A stretch of 64,000 nt of DNA, from positions 248,001 through 312,000 of the forward strand of contig CAVUOB010000018.1 of the NCBI GenBank assembly GCA_963743035.1. Reading direction: 5' to 3'. The position numbers and the translations under genes were made by a program. The notes beneath the pieces are model-generated. The model did no database searches and was not told the origin of the DNA. It saw nothing but the letters and a program-made list of their open reading frames with translations. Positions within the stretch are counted from its first letter, which is position 1. Each line of letters begins with the position of its first letter. Of this stretch, positions 46,048-56,397 are shown piece by piece. Origin of the DNA: PALSA-911 sp963743035. Lineage in GTDB: Bacteria; Pseudomonadota; Alphaproteobacteria; Acetobacterales; Acetobacteraceae.

Positions 46048-47379
46048 CTAGTTCTGTGACTGGTTCGGCGACGCCTGGTTCTGCGGCTGGTTCTGCGGCG
46101 GGCGGGACCGGCGCTGGCCGGTGCCCGGCGCGGCGGTGGCGTTGCCGGGCGGGCTGGAAGCCGCGGGTTCGGTGACGCGGATCTTCGTGCCCTCGCTCAG
46201 CCGCGAGGCGCCGTCGGTGACCACGCGCTCGCCCTCCTTCAGCCCGTCGGTGATGATGGCGGCCTGCGCGTCCTCGTGGCCGACGGTCACCTCGCGACGG
46301 GTCACGGTGTCGTCGGCGCCGATGACATAGAGGTAGCTGCCGCGCGGGCCGCGCTGGACCGCCGCGTCCGGCACGGTGATGGCGTCATGCGCGGTGTCCA
46401 CGCGCAGCCGCACGCCGACGAAGCCGCCCGGCCAGAGCTTCAGGTCCGGGTTGGGGAAGGTGGCCTTGAGCTTGATCGTGCCGGTGGCGGGATCGACCTG
46501 GTTGTCCAGCACCGCCAGCGTGCCGCGGTCGAGCGGCGTCCCGCCCCCGGGTGCGCCACTCTGGGCACCGGCGTTCTGGGTGGTCGCCAGCACCGAGGGG
46601 CTGCCGGCCTGCATGGCCCTGGCGACCTGCGGCAGGGTCTGCTGGGGCAGGGTGAAGACCACGGAGATCGGCTTCAGCGTGGTGATGACGACGACGCCGG
46701 TGGTGTCCGAGGCGTGCACGATGTTGCCGGCATCCACCTGGCGGATGCCGGTGCGCCCGTCGATCGGGGCGGTCAGCGTGGTGTAGCCGAGCTGGGCGCG
46801 GGCATTGTCGATCTGCGCCTGGTCCTGGCGCATCTGCGCTTCCAGCTGCGCCACCAGCGCCTTCTGGGTGTCGGATTGCTGCGCCGAGGTGTAGGCGGTG
46901 GCGGCCAGCTTCTGGTAGCGCACCAGATCGACGCGCGCATTGGCCAGCGTCGCCTGGTCCTGCGCCAGCTTGCCGAGCGCCTGGTCGAGCGCGGCCTGGT
47001 AGGTGGCGGGATCGATCTTGGCCAGCACGTCGCCGGCCTTCACGTCCTGGCCCTCGGTGAAGTTCATCTCGATCAGCTTGCCGTCCACCTGCGGCTTGAC
47101 GGTGACGGTCTGGAAGGCCTGCACGGTGCCGAGCCCGTCGAGGTAGATCGGCACGTCGGCCTTCTGCGCGGTCGCGGCCAGCACCGGGATCGCCTCGGTC
47201 CTGGCGCGGCTGCGGGCGGCGTCGGGGCCGGCGGCGGGGCGGTACCAGTAGGCGGCGCCGACGCCGGCGATCACCAGCAGCGACAGCGCGGCCATGCCCA
47301 GCCGGCCGCGCAGGCGGCGCTTCGCCGGGGGCCGTTGCGTCGGCGGCTCGCGTAACCTCGGCTCGGTTACAGCATCCAT
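46048..47379 (-). CDS. RND efflux periplasmic adaptor, MdtA-like
   Basis: 443 residues. A single N-terminal membrane anchor (MAALSLLVIAGVGAAYW, about residues 29-45) is followed by the lipoyl and hairpin domains (VKPQVDGKLIEMNFTEGQDV, a helical pair, then YTTLTAPIDGRTG) and the beta-barrel parts. It links the inner-membrane pump to the outer-membrane factor. The C-terminus is a Gln/Asn/Pro-rich tail (NQPQNQASPNQSQN) encoded by short tandem repeats. Its TAG stop lies 15 bp before the first pump gene. Intact frame. Confidence 0.92.
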   Translation of the reverse strand: MDAVTEPRLREPPTQRPPAKRRLRGRLGMAALSLLVIAGVGAAYWYRPAAGPDAARSRARTEAIPVLAATAQKADVPIYLDGLGTVQAFQTVTVKPQVDGKLIEMNFTEGQDVKAGDVLAKIDPATYQAALDQALGKLAQDQATLANARVDLVRYQKLAATAYTSAQQSDTQKALVAQLEAQMRQDQAQIDNARAQLGYTTLTAPIDGRTGIRQVDAGNIVHASDTTGVVVITTLKPISVVFTLPQQTLPQVARAMQAGSPSVLATTQNAGAQSGAPGGGTPLDRGTLAVLDNQVDPATGTIKLKATFPNPDLKLWPGGFVGVRLRVDTAHDAITVPDAAVQRGPRGSYLYVIGADDTVTRREVTVGHEDAQAAIITDGLKEGERVVTDGASRLSEGTKIRVTEPAASSPPGNATAAPGTGQRRSRPPQNQPQNQASPNQSQN

Positions 47380-47529
47380 GCAGTCAGGCTCCTCGGGCTC
47401 GGTGCGGCAAGGCGCGCAGGCGCAGATATCGGGGCGCGCGGCAACGGTGCCAATGGATCATGGCATAATGGCGGTTCGGGCGGGGGAATCCGGTGTTTTG
47501 GGCAGGGGGGTGGGGGTGGGAGCGGGCGT

Positions 47530-49035
47530 TCATCGCACATTGCCCCCGACCGGCAGCGCGACGCCGCCCTCGAACCGGCCGGGCACCAGCACCGGCGGCG
47601 TGGTGTCGGCATTGGCCCAGCCGCCGCCCATCGCCTTGTAGAGCGACAGCAGGGCCTGGAACCGCGTCAGGCGCACCTGGGCCAGGGTATCCTGGGCGTT
47701 GAACAGCGTGGTCTGCAGGTTCAGCACCGTCAGGATGTCGACGGTGCCGGCGATCTGCTGGGCGCGGGCGATGTCGGCCGAGCGGCGGGCGGTGTCGACG
47801 GCCTGAAGCTGCAGGCGTTCCTGCTCGGTGGCGTATTGATAGGCGGTCAGCGCGTTGTCCACGTCGGTGAAGGCCTGCAGGATGGCGTTGCGGTAATCGG
47901 CCAGCAGCTCGTCCTGGCGGCCCTTGGCCTGTTCCAGCTGGCCGCGCAGATTGCCGGCGTCGAAGATCGGCTGGGCCACGCTGCCGGCCAGGCTGGCGAG
48001 TGCTGCGCCGGGGCCGAACAGCGAGCCGATGGCGGCACTCTGGAAGGTGCCGGACAGGCTGAGCTGCACGGTGGGGAAGAACGCCGCCCGCGCCGCCGCG
48101 ACATTGGCCCCGGCGGCGGCCAGCTGCGCCTCGGCCGCGGCCACGTCCGGCCTTCGGGCCAGCAGGTCGACCGGCAGCCCGGGCGCGAGCGGGGGCAGCG
48201 ACAGCTTGTCCAGCGTGCCCGGCTTCGCCGTGACCGCGACCGGGGGCTGGCCGATCAGGATGCCGAGGCCGATGACCGCCTGGTCGCGCTGGCTGCGCAG
48301 GCCGGGCAACGTGGCGCGGATGCCGGTCACCAGTGCCGCCTGCTGGGAGACGTCCAGCGCCGTGGCGGTGCCGGCCTCCACCCGGGCGCGGAAGGCGGCC
48401 AGCACCTGCTCGGATGTTGCCAGGTTGCTCTCCGCCACCTGCACCCGGTCGTTGGCGCCGAGCGCGTTGAACCAGGTGCCGGCGACGCTGGTGACGATGC
48501 CGAGCGCCACGGTGTCGCGGTCGAACCGGCTGAACAGGGCGGTATCGGCCGCCGCCTGCTGCAATGCCTGGTTGTGGCCCCAGAAATCGAATTCATAGGC
48601 GGCGTTCAGCCCGGCGCTGTAGGCGCGGACATCGGAATAGGGCGAGCCGCCGCCGGAGATGACCGTGCCGTTCGAGTTGAAGCTGAAGCTGCTGCGCTTC
48701 ACCCGCTGCCAGCTGGCATCGGCGGTGGCGCCGACGCTGGGCAGCAGGGGGGCGCCGGCGATGCGCAGCTGCGCGTCGGCCTGGCGGATGCGCGCCACCG
48801 CGGCGGCGATGCTGAAATTGCTGGCCTCCGCCTCGGTGATCAGCTGGTTCAGGTCCGGCGAGTTGAAGCCCTCCCACCAGGTCTGGTTCGGCCAGACCGG
48901 CTGGGTGGAGGCGGGCAGGGTGCGCCAGTCCCCGGGCACATCGGGCGCGGGAATGCGCTGCATCGGCCCCGGATCGCAGGCTGCCAGGAATATCGGCAGC
49001 AATCCTGCCGCCGCGAAACGGGTCCGGCTAGCCAT
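47530..49035 (-). CDS. Outer-membrane efflux lipoprotein, TolC/OprM family
   Basis: 501 residues from the ATG of MASRTRFAAAG. The lipobox LAAC near residue 20 indicates an OprM-type lipoprotein. Two related OEP domains follow, with NFSIAAAVARIRQADAQLRIAGAPL in the first and LLARRPDVAAAEAQLAAAGAN and YRNAILQAFTDVDNAL in the second, the usual duplicated layout. It forms the exit duct for the MdtABC-like pump and is the first gene of the operon, 150 bp before the adaptor gene. Longer reading upstream is not conserved. Confidence 0.92.
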   Translation of the reverse strand: MASRTRFAAAGLLPIFLAACDPGPMQRIPAPDVPGDWRTLPASTQPVWPNQTWWEGFNSPDLNQLITEAEASNFSIAAAVARIRQADAQLRIAGAPLLPSVGATADASWQRVKRSSFSFNSNGTVISGGGSPYSDVRAYSAGLNAAYEFDFWGHNQALQQAAADTALFSRFDRDTVALGIVTSVAGTWFNALGANDRVQVAESNLATSEQVLAAFRARVEAGTATALDVSQQAALVTGIRATLPGLRSQRDQAVIGLGILIGQPPVAVTAKPGTLDKLSLPPLAPGLPVDLLARRPDVAAAEAQLAAAGANVAAARAAFFPTVQLSLSGTFQSAAIGSLFGPGAALASLAGSVAQPIFDAGNLRGQLEQAKGRQDELLADYRNAILQAFTDVDNALTAYQYATEQERLQLQAVDTARRSADIARAQQIAGTVDILTVLNLQTTLFNAQDTLAQVRLTRFQALLSLYKAMGGGWANADTTPPVLVPGRFEGGVALPVGGNVR

Positions 49036-49166
49036 TGGCGGGGGCCATGAACGGGACGGCGGCAGGCAGGCGCGACGGGGGGGACGCGACGGGGCGGAAC
49101 GGCGATGCATCGCCGCTGTATACAGGCAGCGCCGCCCGGTGGCGTTAACTTTAGCCACGGGGCGGA

Positions 49167-49216
49167 GCTTACTTTACCCGCTATTTACCTTCTTTACCTG
49201 CGCTTAACCTTTAACC
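49167..49216 (-). promoter_or_regulatory. Array of GGTAAA-like units upstream of the efflux operon
   Basis: On the minus strand, five units lie in 50 bp: GGTTAAA, GGTTAAG, GGTAAAG, GGTAAAT and GGTAAAG, with spacings of 0 to 4 bases. The block is AT-rich against a GC-rich background and lies about 130 bp upstream of the outer-membrane factor start. It may bind a regulator cooperatively or simply form a promoter. The next gene upstream (CoA-ester lyase) ends 39 bp away. Confidence 0.45.
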
Positions 49217-49254
49217 GCCGCCCGGTCGCCGTTACTGGCCGGCTGCGCTGGCCG

Positions 49255-50124
49255 TTAATTGCCGGCTGCGCCCGCGGCCGTCAGGATGCGGTTGGCGAGG
49301 CGAAAATGCGGCCGGTCGATCATCTTGCCGTCCAGCGCGAACACACCGGCATCCGGGTTGGCGGCGAAGGCGTCGCGCACCCTCGTGGCCCAGGCCACCT
49401 GCTCGGCCGAGGGGCTGAACACCGCGTTGGTGATCTCGATCTGGTCGGGGTGGATCAGGAACTTGCCGACGAAACCGTCGGCGACCGCGTTCTCCGATTC
49501 GGCGCGCAGGCCGGCGGGATCGCGGAAATCCGGCCAGGGGGTGTCGATCGCCACGATCCCGGCGGCGGCGGCGGCCGCCAGCGTCGCGGCCCGCGCCGCC
49601 ACGATCGGCGCCGGATAGGCGCCGTCCGCCCGGCGCGGGGGCACGCCGAGGTCGCCGGAGATGTCCTCGGCGCCGAATCCGAGCGCGATCAATCGCTCCG
49701 CCACGCCGGCGTATTCGCCCAAAGTGAACAGCGACGGCGCGGTCTCGGTCACCAGGGCGATCACCTGGATGCTGCCGATCTGCAGGCCGGCGGCGGCCTC
49801 CATCGCTTCCATGTGATGATCGAGCGCGCGCAGATCCTCGGCACCGGTGCATTTCGGCAGCAGGACCGCGCCGGGGGCGGCGGGGATCACCGCCGCGAGG
49901 TCGCCCAGGTACCAGGGCGTGCCGCGCGGATTGACCCGGACGATGACGTCGCGGCCGCGATTCGCCCGCACCGCGGCGGCGACCGCCGGACGGGTGGCTT
50001 CCTTGACCGAGGCGGCGACGCTGTCCTCGAGGTCGAGGATCACCGCGTCCGCCGCGGAAGCCATGGCTTTTTCGATCTTGCGCGCGGAGTCTCCGGGCGC
50101 GAACAGGAGGCTGCGCAGTCGCAT
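49255..50124 (-). CDS. HpcH/HpaI aldolase/citrate-lyase-beta family protein (CoA-ester lyase)
   Basis: 289 residues from the ATG of MRLRSLLFAPGDS. TIM-barrel lyase of the CitE-like group. The conserved RSLLFAPGD, the metal site in DAVILDLEDSV, RVNPRGTPW, LLPKCTG and the later ALVTETAPSLF match malyl-CoA, citramalyl-CoA or similar lyases. It would cleave a hydroxyacyl-CoA or act as a thioesterase; substrate not readable. It is divergent from the ABC transporter operon, and the ~150-bp gap holds both promoters. Confidence 0.88.
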   Translation of the reverse strand: MRLRSLLFAPGDSARKIEKAMASAADAVILDLEDSVAASVKEATRPAVAAAVRANRGRDVIVRVNPRGTPWYLGDLAAVIPAAPGAVLLPKCTGAEDLRALDHHMEAMEAAAGLQIGSIQVIALVTETAPSLFTLGEYAGVAERLIALGFGAEDISGDLGVPPRRADGAYPAPIVAARAATLAAAAAAGIVAIDTPWPDFRDPAGLRAESENAVADGFVGKFLIHPDQIEITNAVFSPSAEQVAWATRVRDAFAANPDAGVFALDGKMIDRPHFRLANRILTAAGAAGN

Positions 50125-50277
50125 CAGGGAATGCTCATCGGGTTGTGGTGACCTTCTGTATCGATGGAGAACGCCCGGAGTCGGCCGGGCAACGGAAATA
50201 ATCTTGCGCAGCAATCTTGCGCCGGCCCGCGCGATATGCAACTCAGCGCTCTCAATCGAAAATAGGGGGCGTCCGGG

Positions 50278-51030
50278 GTGTCAGATATCATCCTGGAAAC
50301 CGCGGGTCTGACCCGTGAGTTCCAAGGCTTTGTAGCCGTAAACGAGGTTGCGCTGCGTGTGCAGACCGGCACCATTCATGCCCTGATCGGGCCGAATGGC
50401 GCGGGCAAGACCACGTGCTTCAACATGCTCACCAAGTTCCTGCAGCCGACGCGGGGAACCATCAAGTTCAAGGGGCGCGACATCACCGGCATGAAGCCGG
50501 CGCAGGTCGCCCGCCTGGGGCTGGTGCGCAGCTTCCAGATCTCGGCGGTGTTCCCGCATCTGAGCGCGCTCGAGAACGTGCGCCTGGCGCTGCAGCGCGC
50601 GCGGGGGGCGTCGTTCGATTTCTGGCGCTCCGAAGCCGTGCTCAGCCAGTACGACGACCGCGCCCGCGAGCTGCTGTTCGACGTCGGCCTGACCGGCTAC
50701 GCCGAGACGACGGCGGGGGAATTGTCCTACGGGCGAAAGCGCGCGCTGGAGATCGCCACCACGCTGGCGCTCGAGCCGGAGATGATGCTGCTCGACGAGC
50801 CCACCGCGGGCATGGCGCACGAGGACGTCGACCGCATCGTGGAGCTGATCAAGCGCATTCGCGCGGGACGCACCATCCTGATGGTCGAGCACAACCTTTC
50901 GGTGGTGGAGGGCCTCTGCGACACCATCACGGTGCTGACCCGCGGCACCATCCTGGCCGAGGGCGACTACGCCACCGTGTCGGCCAATCCCGCCGTCATC
51001 GCCGCTTATCTGGGCTCCGAACATGTCTGA
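50278..51030 (+). CDS. Branched-chain-amino-acid-type ABC transporter ATPase, LivG-like
   Basis: 250 residues. Walker A GPNGAGKT, Q-loop FQISAVFPHL, a signature variant LSYGRKRALE and Walker B MLLDEPTAGM are present, and the C-terminal IAAYLGSEHV is typical of LivG. GTG start. It powers import together with LivF-, LivH- and LivM-like subunits encoded downstream. The ligand is unknown; the family also moves amides, urea and aromatic acids. Intact frame. Confidence 0.93.
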   Translation: MSDIILETAGLTREFQGFVAVNEVALRVQTGTIHALIGPNGAGKTTCFNMLTKFLQPTRGTIKFKGRDITGMKPAQVARLGLVRSFQISAVFPHLSALENVRLALQRARGASFDFWRSEAVLSQYDDRARELLFDVGLTGYAETTAGELSYGRKRALEIATTLALEPEMMLLDEPTAGMAHEDVDRIVELIKRIRAGRTILMVEHNLSVVEGLCDTITVLTRGTILAEGDYATVSANPAVIAAYLGSEHV

Positions 51031-51038
51031 GATCCATC

Positions 51039-51734
<696 letters not shown>

Positions 51735-51795
51735 CGTTTCGTATGTGACCGGGGCCGCGGCGGCCTCGGCGCGTTCACCAGGGGGGATCCAGGCA

Positions 51796-53042
51796 ATGAA
51801 CAAGCAGCGAGCAATTGGCCGACGCAGCCTACTCTCGGCTGGTGCCGGCCTGACGGCAATGCCCCTGCTGGCGGCCGGATCCCCCGCCCGCGCCCAGGCG
51901 GCGACGGTGAAGATCGGCTGCCTGACCGATCTGTCCGGCCCCTACAAGGACCTCGCCGGCCCGGTCGCGATCTCCTGCGTGCGCCAGGCGCTGGAGGATT
52001 TCGGCGTCGCCGCCAAGGGGCTGCATGTCGAGATCGTCTCCGCCGACCATCAGAACAAGCCCGATGTCGGCGCCTCCGTCGCCCGGCAATGGTTCGACCG
52101 CGACGGCGTGGACATGATCGTCGAGGTGGCGAACTCCGCCGTGGCGCTGGCGGTGGCCGGGGTCGCGAAAGAGAAGAACAAGGTCTACCTGAACTGCGGC
52201 GCGGCGACCTCGGACCTGACCGGGACGCAGTGCAACGCCAACACCATCCACTGGGTGTACGATACCTACATGCTGGCGAAGTCCACCGGCGGCGCGATGG
52301 TCGGCGCGGGCGGCGACAGCTGGTTCTTCATCACCGCCGACTATGCCTTCGGCCATGCGCTGCAGCGCGACACCACCGGCTTCATCACTGCCGCCGGCGG
52401 CAAGGTGCTCGGCAGCATCGCCTATCCGTTCCCGGGCACGACGGATTTCTCCTCCCTGCTGATCCAGGCGCAGGCTTCCGGCGCCAAGGTGCTGGGCATG
52501 GCGAATGCCGGCACCGACACGATCAACACGATCAAGCAGGCGCAGGAATTCGGCATCAAGATGAAGCTGGCCGGGCTGCTGGTGTTCATCACCGACGTGC
52601 ACGCGCTGGGGCTGGCCGTCGCCAAGGGCATCGTGCTGACCGATAGTTTCTACTGGGACCTGAACGACCGCACGCGCGCCTTCTCCAACCGGCTGGCGCC
52701 GAAGGCGCCGGGCATCCGCCCGAGCATGGTGCAGGCCGGCACCTACTCCGCGCACGCTGCACTACCTGAAGACGGTCGAGGCGATGGGCGTGGCCGAGGC
52801 CAAGGCCAGACGGTGCGGCCACGGTCGCCAAGATGAAGGCGATCCCCACCGACGACGATTGCTTCGGCAAGGGCAGCATCCGCGCCGACGGCCGGGTGCT
52901 GCATCCGGCCTATCTGTGGGAAGTGAAAACCCCGGCCGAGAGCAAGGGGCCGTGGGACTACTACAAGCTGCTCGCCACGACGCCGGCCGATCAGGCGTTC
53001 CGCCCGCTCGACAAGGGCGGCTGCCCGCTCGTCGCAACCTAG
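51796..53042 (+). CDS. ABC transporter substrate-binding protein 1 (two frameshifts)
   Basis: Periplasmic type-I binding protein with a twin-arginine-like signal (GRRSLLSAGAGL, cleavage near ARAQA). The core begins VKIGCLTDLSGPYKDLAG, followed by VSADHQNKPDVGASVARQWFD and YAFGHALQRDTT. An extra C near 52757 and an extra A near 52806 shift the frame. Corrected, the protein is 414 residues and ends AESKGPWDYYKLLATTP and a cysteine-containing tail. It would deliver ligand to the LivHM-like permeases. The next gene is a close paralog. Confidence 0.88.
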
Positions 53043-53056
53043 AACAGGGGGATCCC

Positions 53057-54287
53057 ATGACCATTCGCCGCCGCGCCCTGCTCGGGGCCGCCGCCGCTTC
53101 CGCCACGCTGCCGATCCTGCGCGCCCGCGCGCAAGGCACGCCGACGATCAAGATCGGCGTGCTGAACGACCAGTCCGGGCCCTACAGAACACCGGCGGCG
53201 CGACCTCGGTGATCTGCGCCAAGCAGGCGGTGGAGGAGTTCGCCGCCAAGGGCTTGAACGTCGAGGTCGATCTCCGCCGATCACCAGAACAAGCCGGATC
53301 TGGCGGTGGCGCTCGCGCGCCAGTGGTTCGACCGCGACGGCGTCGACATGCTGCTCGACGTGCCCACCTCCTCGGTCGCGCTGGCGCTGCAGTCGGTCGT
53401 GCGCGAGAAGAACAAGGTGTACCTGAACGTCGGCGCCGCTTCCGCGGCGCTGACCGGGCGAGCAGTGCTCGCCGAACTTCGTCCATTGGTGCTACGACAC
53501 CTACATGCTGGCGAAGTCCACCGGCGGCGCGATGGTGAAGGCCGGCGGCGATAGCTGGTACTTCCTCACCGCCGACTACGCCTTCGGCAAGCAGCTGCAG
53601 GCGGACACCTCGACACTGGTGAAGGCGGCCGGCGGCAAGGTGCTGGGCTCGGCGCCGTATCCGTTCCCCGGCACCACCGATTTCTCCTCGTTCCTGGTGC
53701 AGGCGCAAGTCGTCGCGGCGCAAAGGTGCTGGGCCTGGCCAACGCCGGCGGCGACACCGTGAACATCGATCAAGCAGGCGAACGAGTTCGGCATCAACAA
53801 GTCGATGAAGCTCGCCGCCCTGCTGATGTTCATCACCGACGTGCATGCGCTCGGGCCTCGATACCGCCAAGGGGCTGAACCTGACGGAAAGCTTCTACTG
53901 GGACCTGAACGACCGCACCCGCGCCTTCACCAACCGGGTGAAGCCGAAGACGCCGAACAACTGGCCGAACATGATCCATGCCGGCTGCTACTCGGCGCAC
54001 GCTGCACTACCTGAAGACCGTGCGCCGACATGGGCGCGGCGCAGGCCAAGCACGATGGCGTCGCCACGGTCAACCGGATGAAGAAGATGCCGGTCGACGA
54101 CGACTGCTTCGGCAAGACCACGATCCGCGAGGACGGCCGCAATCTCGTTCCGGCCTTCCTGTTCGAGGTCAAGCAGCCCGCCGAAAGCAAGGGGCCGTGG
54201 GACTACTACAAGCTGATCGCCACCACCCCCGGCGACGAGGCCTTTCGCCCGCTGGCCGAGGGCCATTGCCCGTTCGTGAAGGCCTGA
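53057..54287 (+). CDS. ABC transporter substrate-binding protein 2, tandem paralog (many frameshifts)
   Basis: Closely related to the preceding gene throughout: ADHQNKPDL, WFDRDGVDML, TYMLAKSTGGAMV, GGDSWYFLTADYAFGKQL, AESKGPWDYYKLIATTP. A signal peptide with RRRALLGAAAASA starts it. I count eight single-base insertions (near 53272, 53461, 53710, 53720, 53768, 53855, 54004, 54024) and one deletion (near 53186). With these corrected it has 407 residues and a continuous frame. Dense indels with otherwise perfect codon structure point to sequence error rather than decay. Second binding protein of the importer, perhaps with different specificity. Confidence 0.85.
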
Positions 54288-54327
54288 TCTCCACCTCGTC
54301 TATACAACTTCGACCGGACCCGTTTCC

Positions 54328-55218
54328 ATGTTCATGATCTTCGGCATTCCCGGCCCGCTGTTGTTCGGCCAGCTTCTGCTGGGCCTGATCAACGGCGCCT
54401 TCTACGCGATGCTGTCGCTGGGCCTCGCGGTCATCTTCGGCATGCTCAACATCATCAACTTCGCCCACGGCGCGTTGTTCATGATGGGCGCCTTCGTCGT
54501 CCTGGATGCTGCTTGAACTATCTCGGCATCGGCTATTTTCCGGCGCTGATCCTGTCGCCGCTGATCGTCGGCGCGTTCGGGCTGCTGCTGGAAAAGACCG
54601 TGATCAGCCGGCTGTACAAGCTCGACCACCTCTACGGCCTGCTGCTGACCTTCGGCCTGGCGCTGGTGGTCGAAGGGCTGTTCCGCAACGCCTACGGCAG
54701 CTCCGGCATGCCGTACCGCATCCCCGAGGCGCTGCAGGGCGCGACCAATCTGGGCTTCATGTTCATGCCGAACTATCGCGGCTGGGTGGTGGTCGCGGCG
54801 CTGGTGGTCTGCATCGCCACCTGGGCGGTGATCGAAAAGACCTCGCTCGGCGCCACGCTGCGCGCCGCGACCGAGAACGCGCCGCTGGTGCAGGCCTTCG
54901 GCGTGAACGTGCCGCGGCTGATCACGCTGACCTATGCGCGGCGGCGTCGCGCTGGCCGCGTTCGCCGGCGTGCTGGCGGCGCCGATCTACTCGGTGAACC
55001 CGAACATGGGGTCCAACTTCATCAACACGGTGTTCGCCGTGGTGGTGATCGGCGGCATGGGCTCGATCATGGGCTCGATCCTGACCGGCTTCGCGCTGGG
55101 CATCGTCGAGGGGCTGACCAAAGTGTTCTACCCGCAGGCCTCGGCCACCGTGGTGTTCTTGGTGATGGTGATCGTGCTGCTGACAAGGCCGCGCGGCTTG
55201 TTCGGAAAGGCCGCCTGA
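54328..55218 (+). CDS. ABC transporter permease, LivH-like (three frameshifts)
   Basis: Membrane subunit of the importer. LLLGLINGAFYAMLSLGLAVIFGMLNIINFAHGALFMMGAF is the diagnostic N-terminal pattern (stated here only as the family signature split over its helices: GLINGAFYAML, AVIFGMLNI, NFAHGALF). Later parts are DHLYGLLLTFGLAL, TSLGATLRAATENAPL and VIGGMGSIMGSILTGF. Insertions near 54510, 54525 and 54943 split the frame. Corrected length about 295 residues, normal for LivH. Stop is two bases before the next start. Confidence 0.86.
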
Positions 55219-55219
55219 T

Positions 55220-56155
55220 ATGCTCGGTTTCACGCGAACGCAGGCGATCGCCTTCGTGGTGATGGTCGCGCTGGTCGTGCTCTGCCCGTTCGTCCTCTAC
55301 CCCGTGTTCCTGATGAAGGTGCTGTGCTTCGCGCTGTTCGCCTGCGCCTTCAATCTGCTGATCGGCTATGTCGGGCTGCTGTCCTTCGGCCATGCCGCGT
55401 TCTTCGGCATGGGCAGCTACCTGTCCGCCTGGGCGATGAAGCATTGGGGCGTGTCGGCGGAGGTCGCCATCCTGCTGGGCGGCGCTGACGGGCGGCTCGC
55501 TGGGTCTGGTGCTGGGCTGGCTGGCGATCCGCCGGCAGGGCATCTACTTCGCCATGATCACCCTGGCGCTGGCGCAGATGGTCTACTTCTTCTGCCTGCA
55601 GGCGCCGTTCACCGGCGGCGAGGACGGCATCCAGCAGGTTCCCCGCGGGTCGCTGTTCGGCATCATCCCGCTCGACAACGACATGAGCGATCTACTGGGT
55701 GGTCGCCTTCGTGTTCCTGGCCGGCTTCCTGCTGATCCACCGCATCGTCCATTCGCCGTTCGGCCAGGTGCTGAAGGCGATCCGCGAGAACGAGCCGCGC
55801 GCCACCTCGCTCGGCTACCGCACCGACGACTACAAGCTGATCGCCTTCGTGCTGTCCATGCACGCTCGCCGGCGTCGCCGGCGGCACCAAGGCGCTGGTG
55901 TTCGGCATCGCCACCCTGACGGACGTGCATTATTCGATGTCCGGCGAGGTGGTGCTGATGACGCTGCTGGGCGGCCTCGGCACGATCTTCGGACCGGTGG
56001 CCGGCGCGCTGGTGGTGACGGCGATGGAGAACTACCTGGCGCAGTTCGGCGCCTGGGTGACGGTGACGCAGGGCGCGATCTTCATGCTGTGCGTGCTGTC
56101 CTTCCGCCGGGGCCTCGTCGGCACCATCGGCGGCTGGTTCAAGCTGGCGCTGTAG
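55220..56155 (+). CDS. ABC transporter permease, LivM-like (three frameshifts)
   Basis: Second membrane subunit. Family landmarks are FNLLIGYVGLLSFGHAAFFG, QMVYFFCLQAPFTGGEDGIQ, KAIRENEPRATSLGY and GEVVLMTLLGGLGTIFGPV. Insertions near 55485, 55694 and 55863 break the frame. Corrected length is about 310 residues, as expected. Last gene of the transporter operon; a strong terminator hairpin follows. Confidence 0.86.
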
Positions 56156-56240
56156 GCGGCGCAGACCGGAGGTTCGGGGGCGCGGGACGACCACCCCCTG
56201 GAACTCTCCGGACGGTTCCGTCGGGATACCCCCATGCAAG

Positions 56241-56276
56241 AGCGCCATCGCTGCACGTGCAGCGATGGCGCTTTTT
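56241..56276 (+). terminator. Rho-independent terminator of the ABC transporter operon
   Basis: A perfect 32-bp palindrome (left half AGCGCCATCGCTGCAC at 56241-56256, right half its exact reverse complement) is followed by TTTTT. The tip would open to a small loop. It lies about 85 bp after the LivM-like stop. Confidence 0.9.
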
Positions 56277-56328
56277 GTTGTGGGGGAGGTTGCCTGTGTC
56301 GGGCGCCCGCACCGGATAAAATGGGTTT

Positions 56329-56370
56329 CCAAAGGGCGACTGCCCTTTGGCGGGTCCGGGCAGAGCCCGG
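56329..56370. repeat. Two hairpins of the dispersed palindrome family
   Basis: CCAAAGGGC/GCCCTTTGG (56329-56350) and CCGGGC/GCCCGG (56356-56370), just before the end of the tonB gene. The first is nearly identical to the hairpin at 2347-2366. Confidence 0.75.
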
Positions 56371-56397
56371 CCTTGCTGCCTTCTCTCCTCCCCGCGC

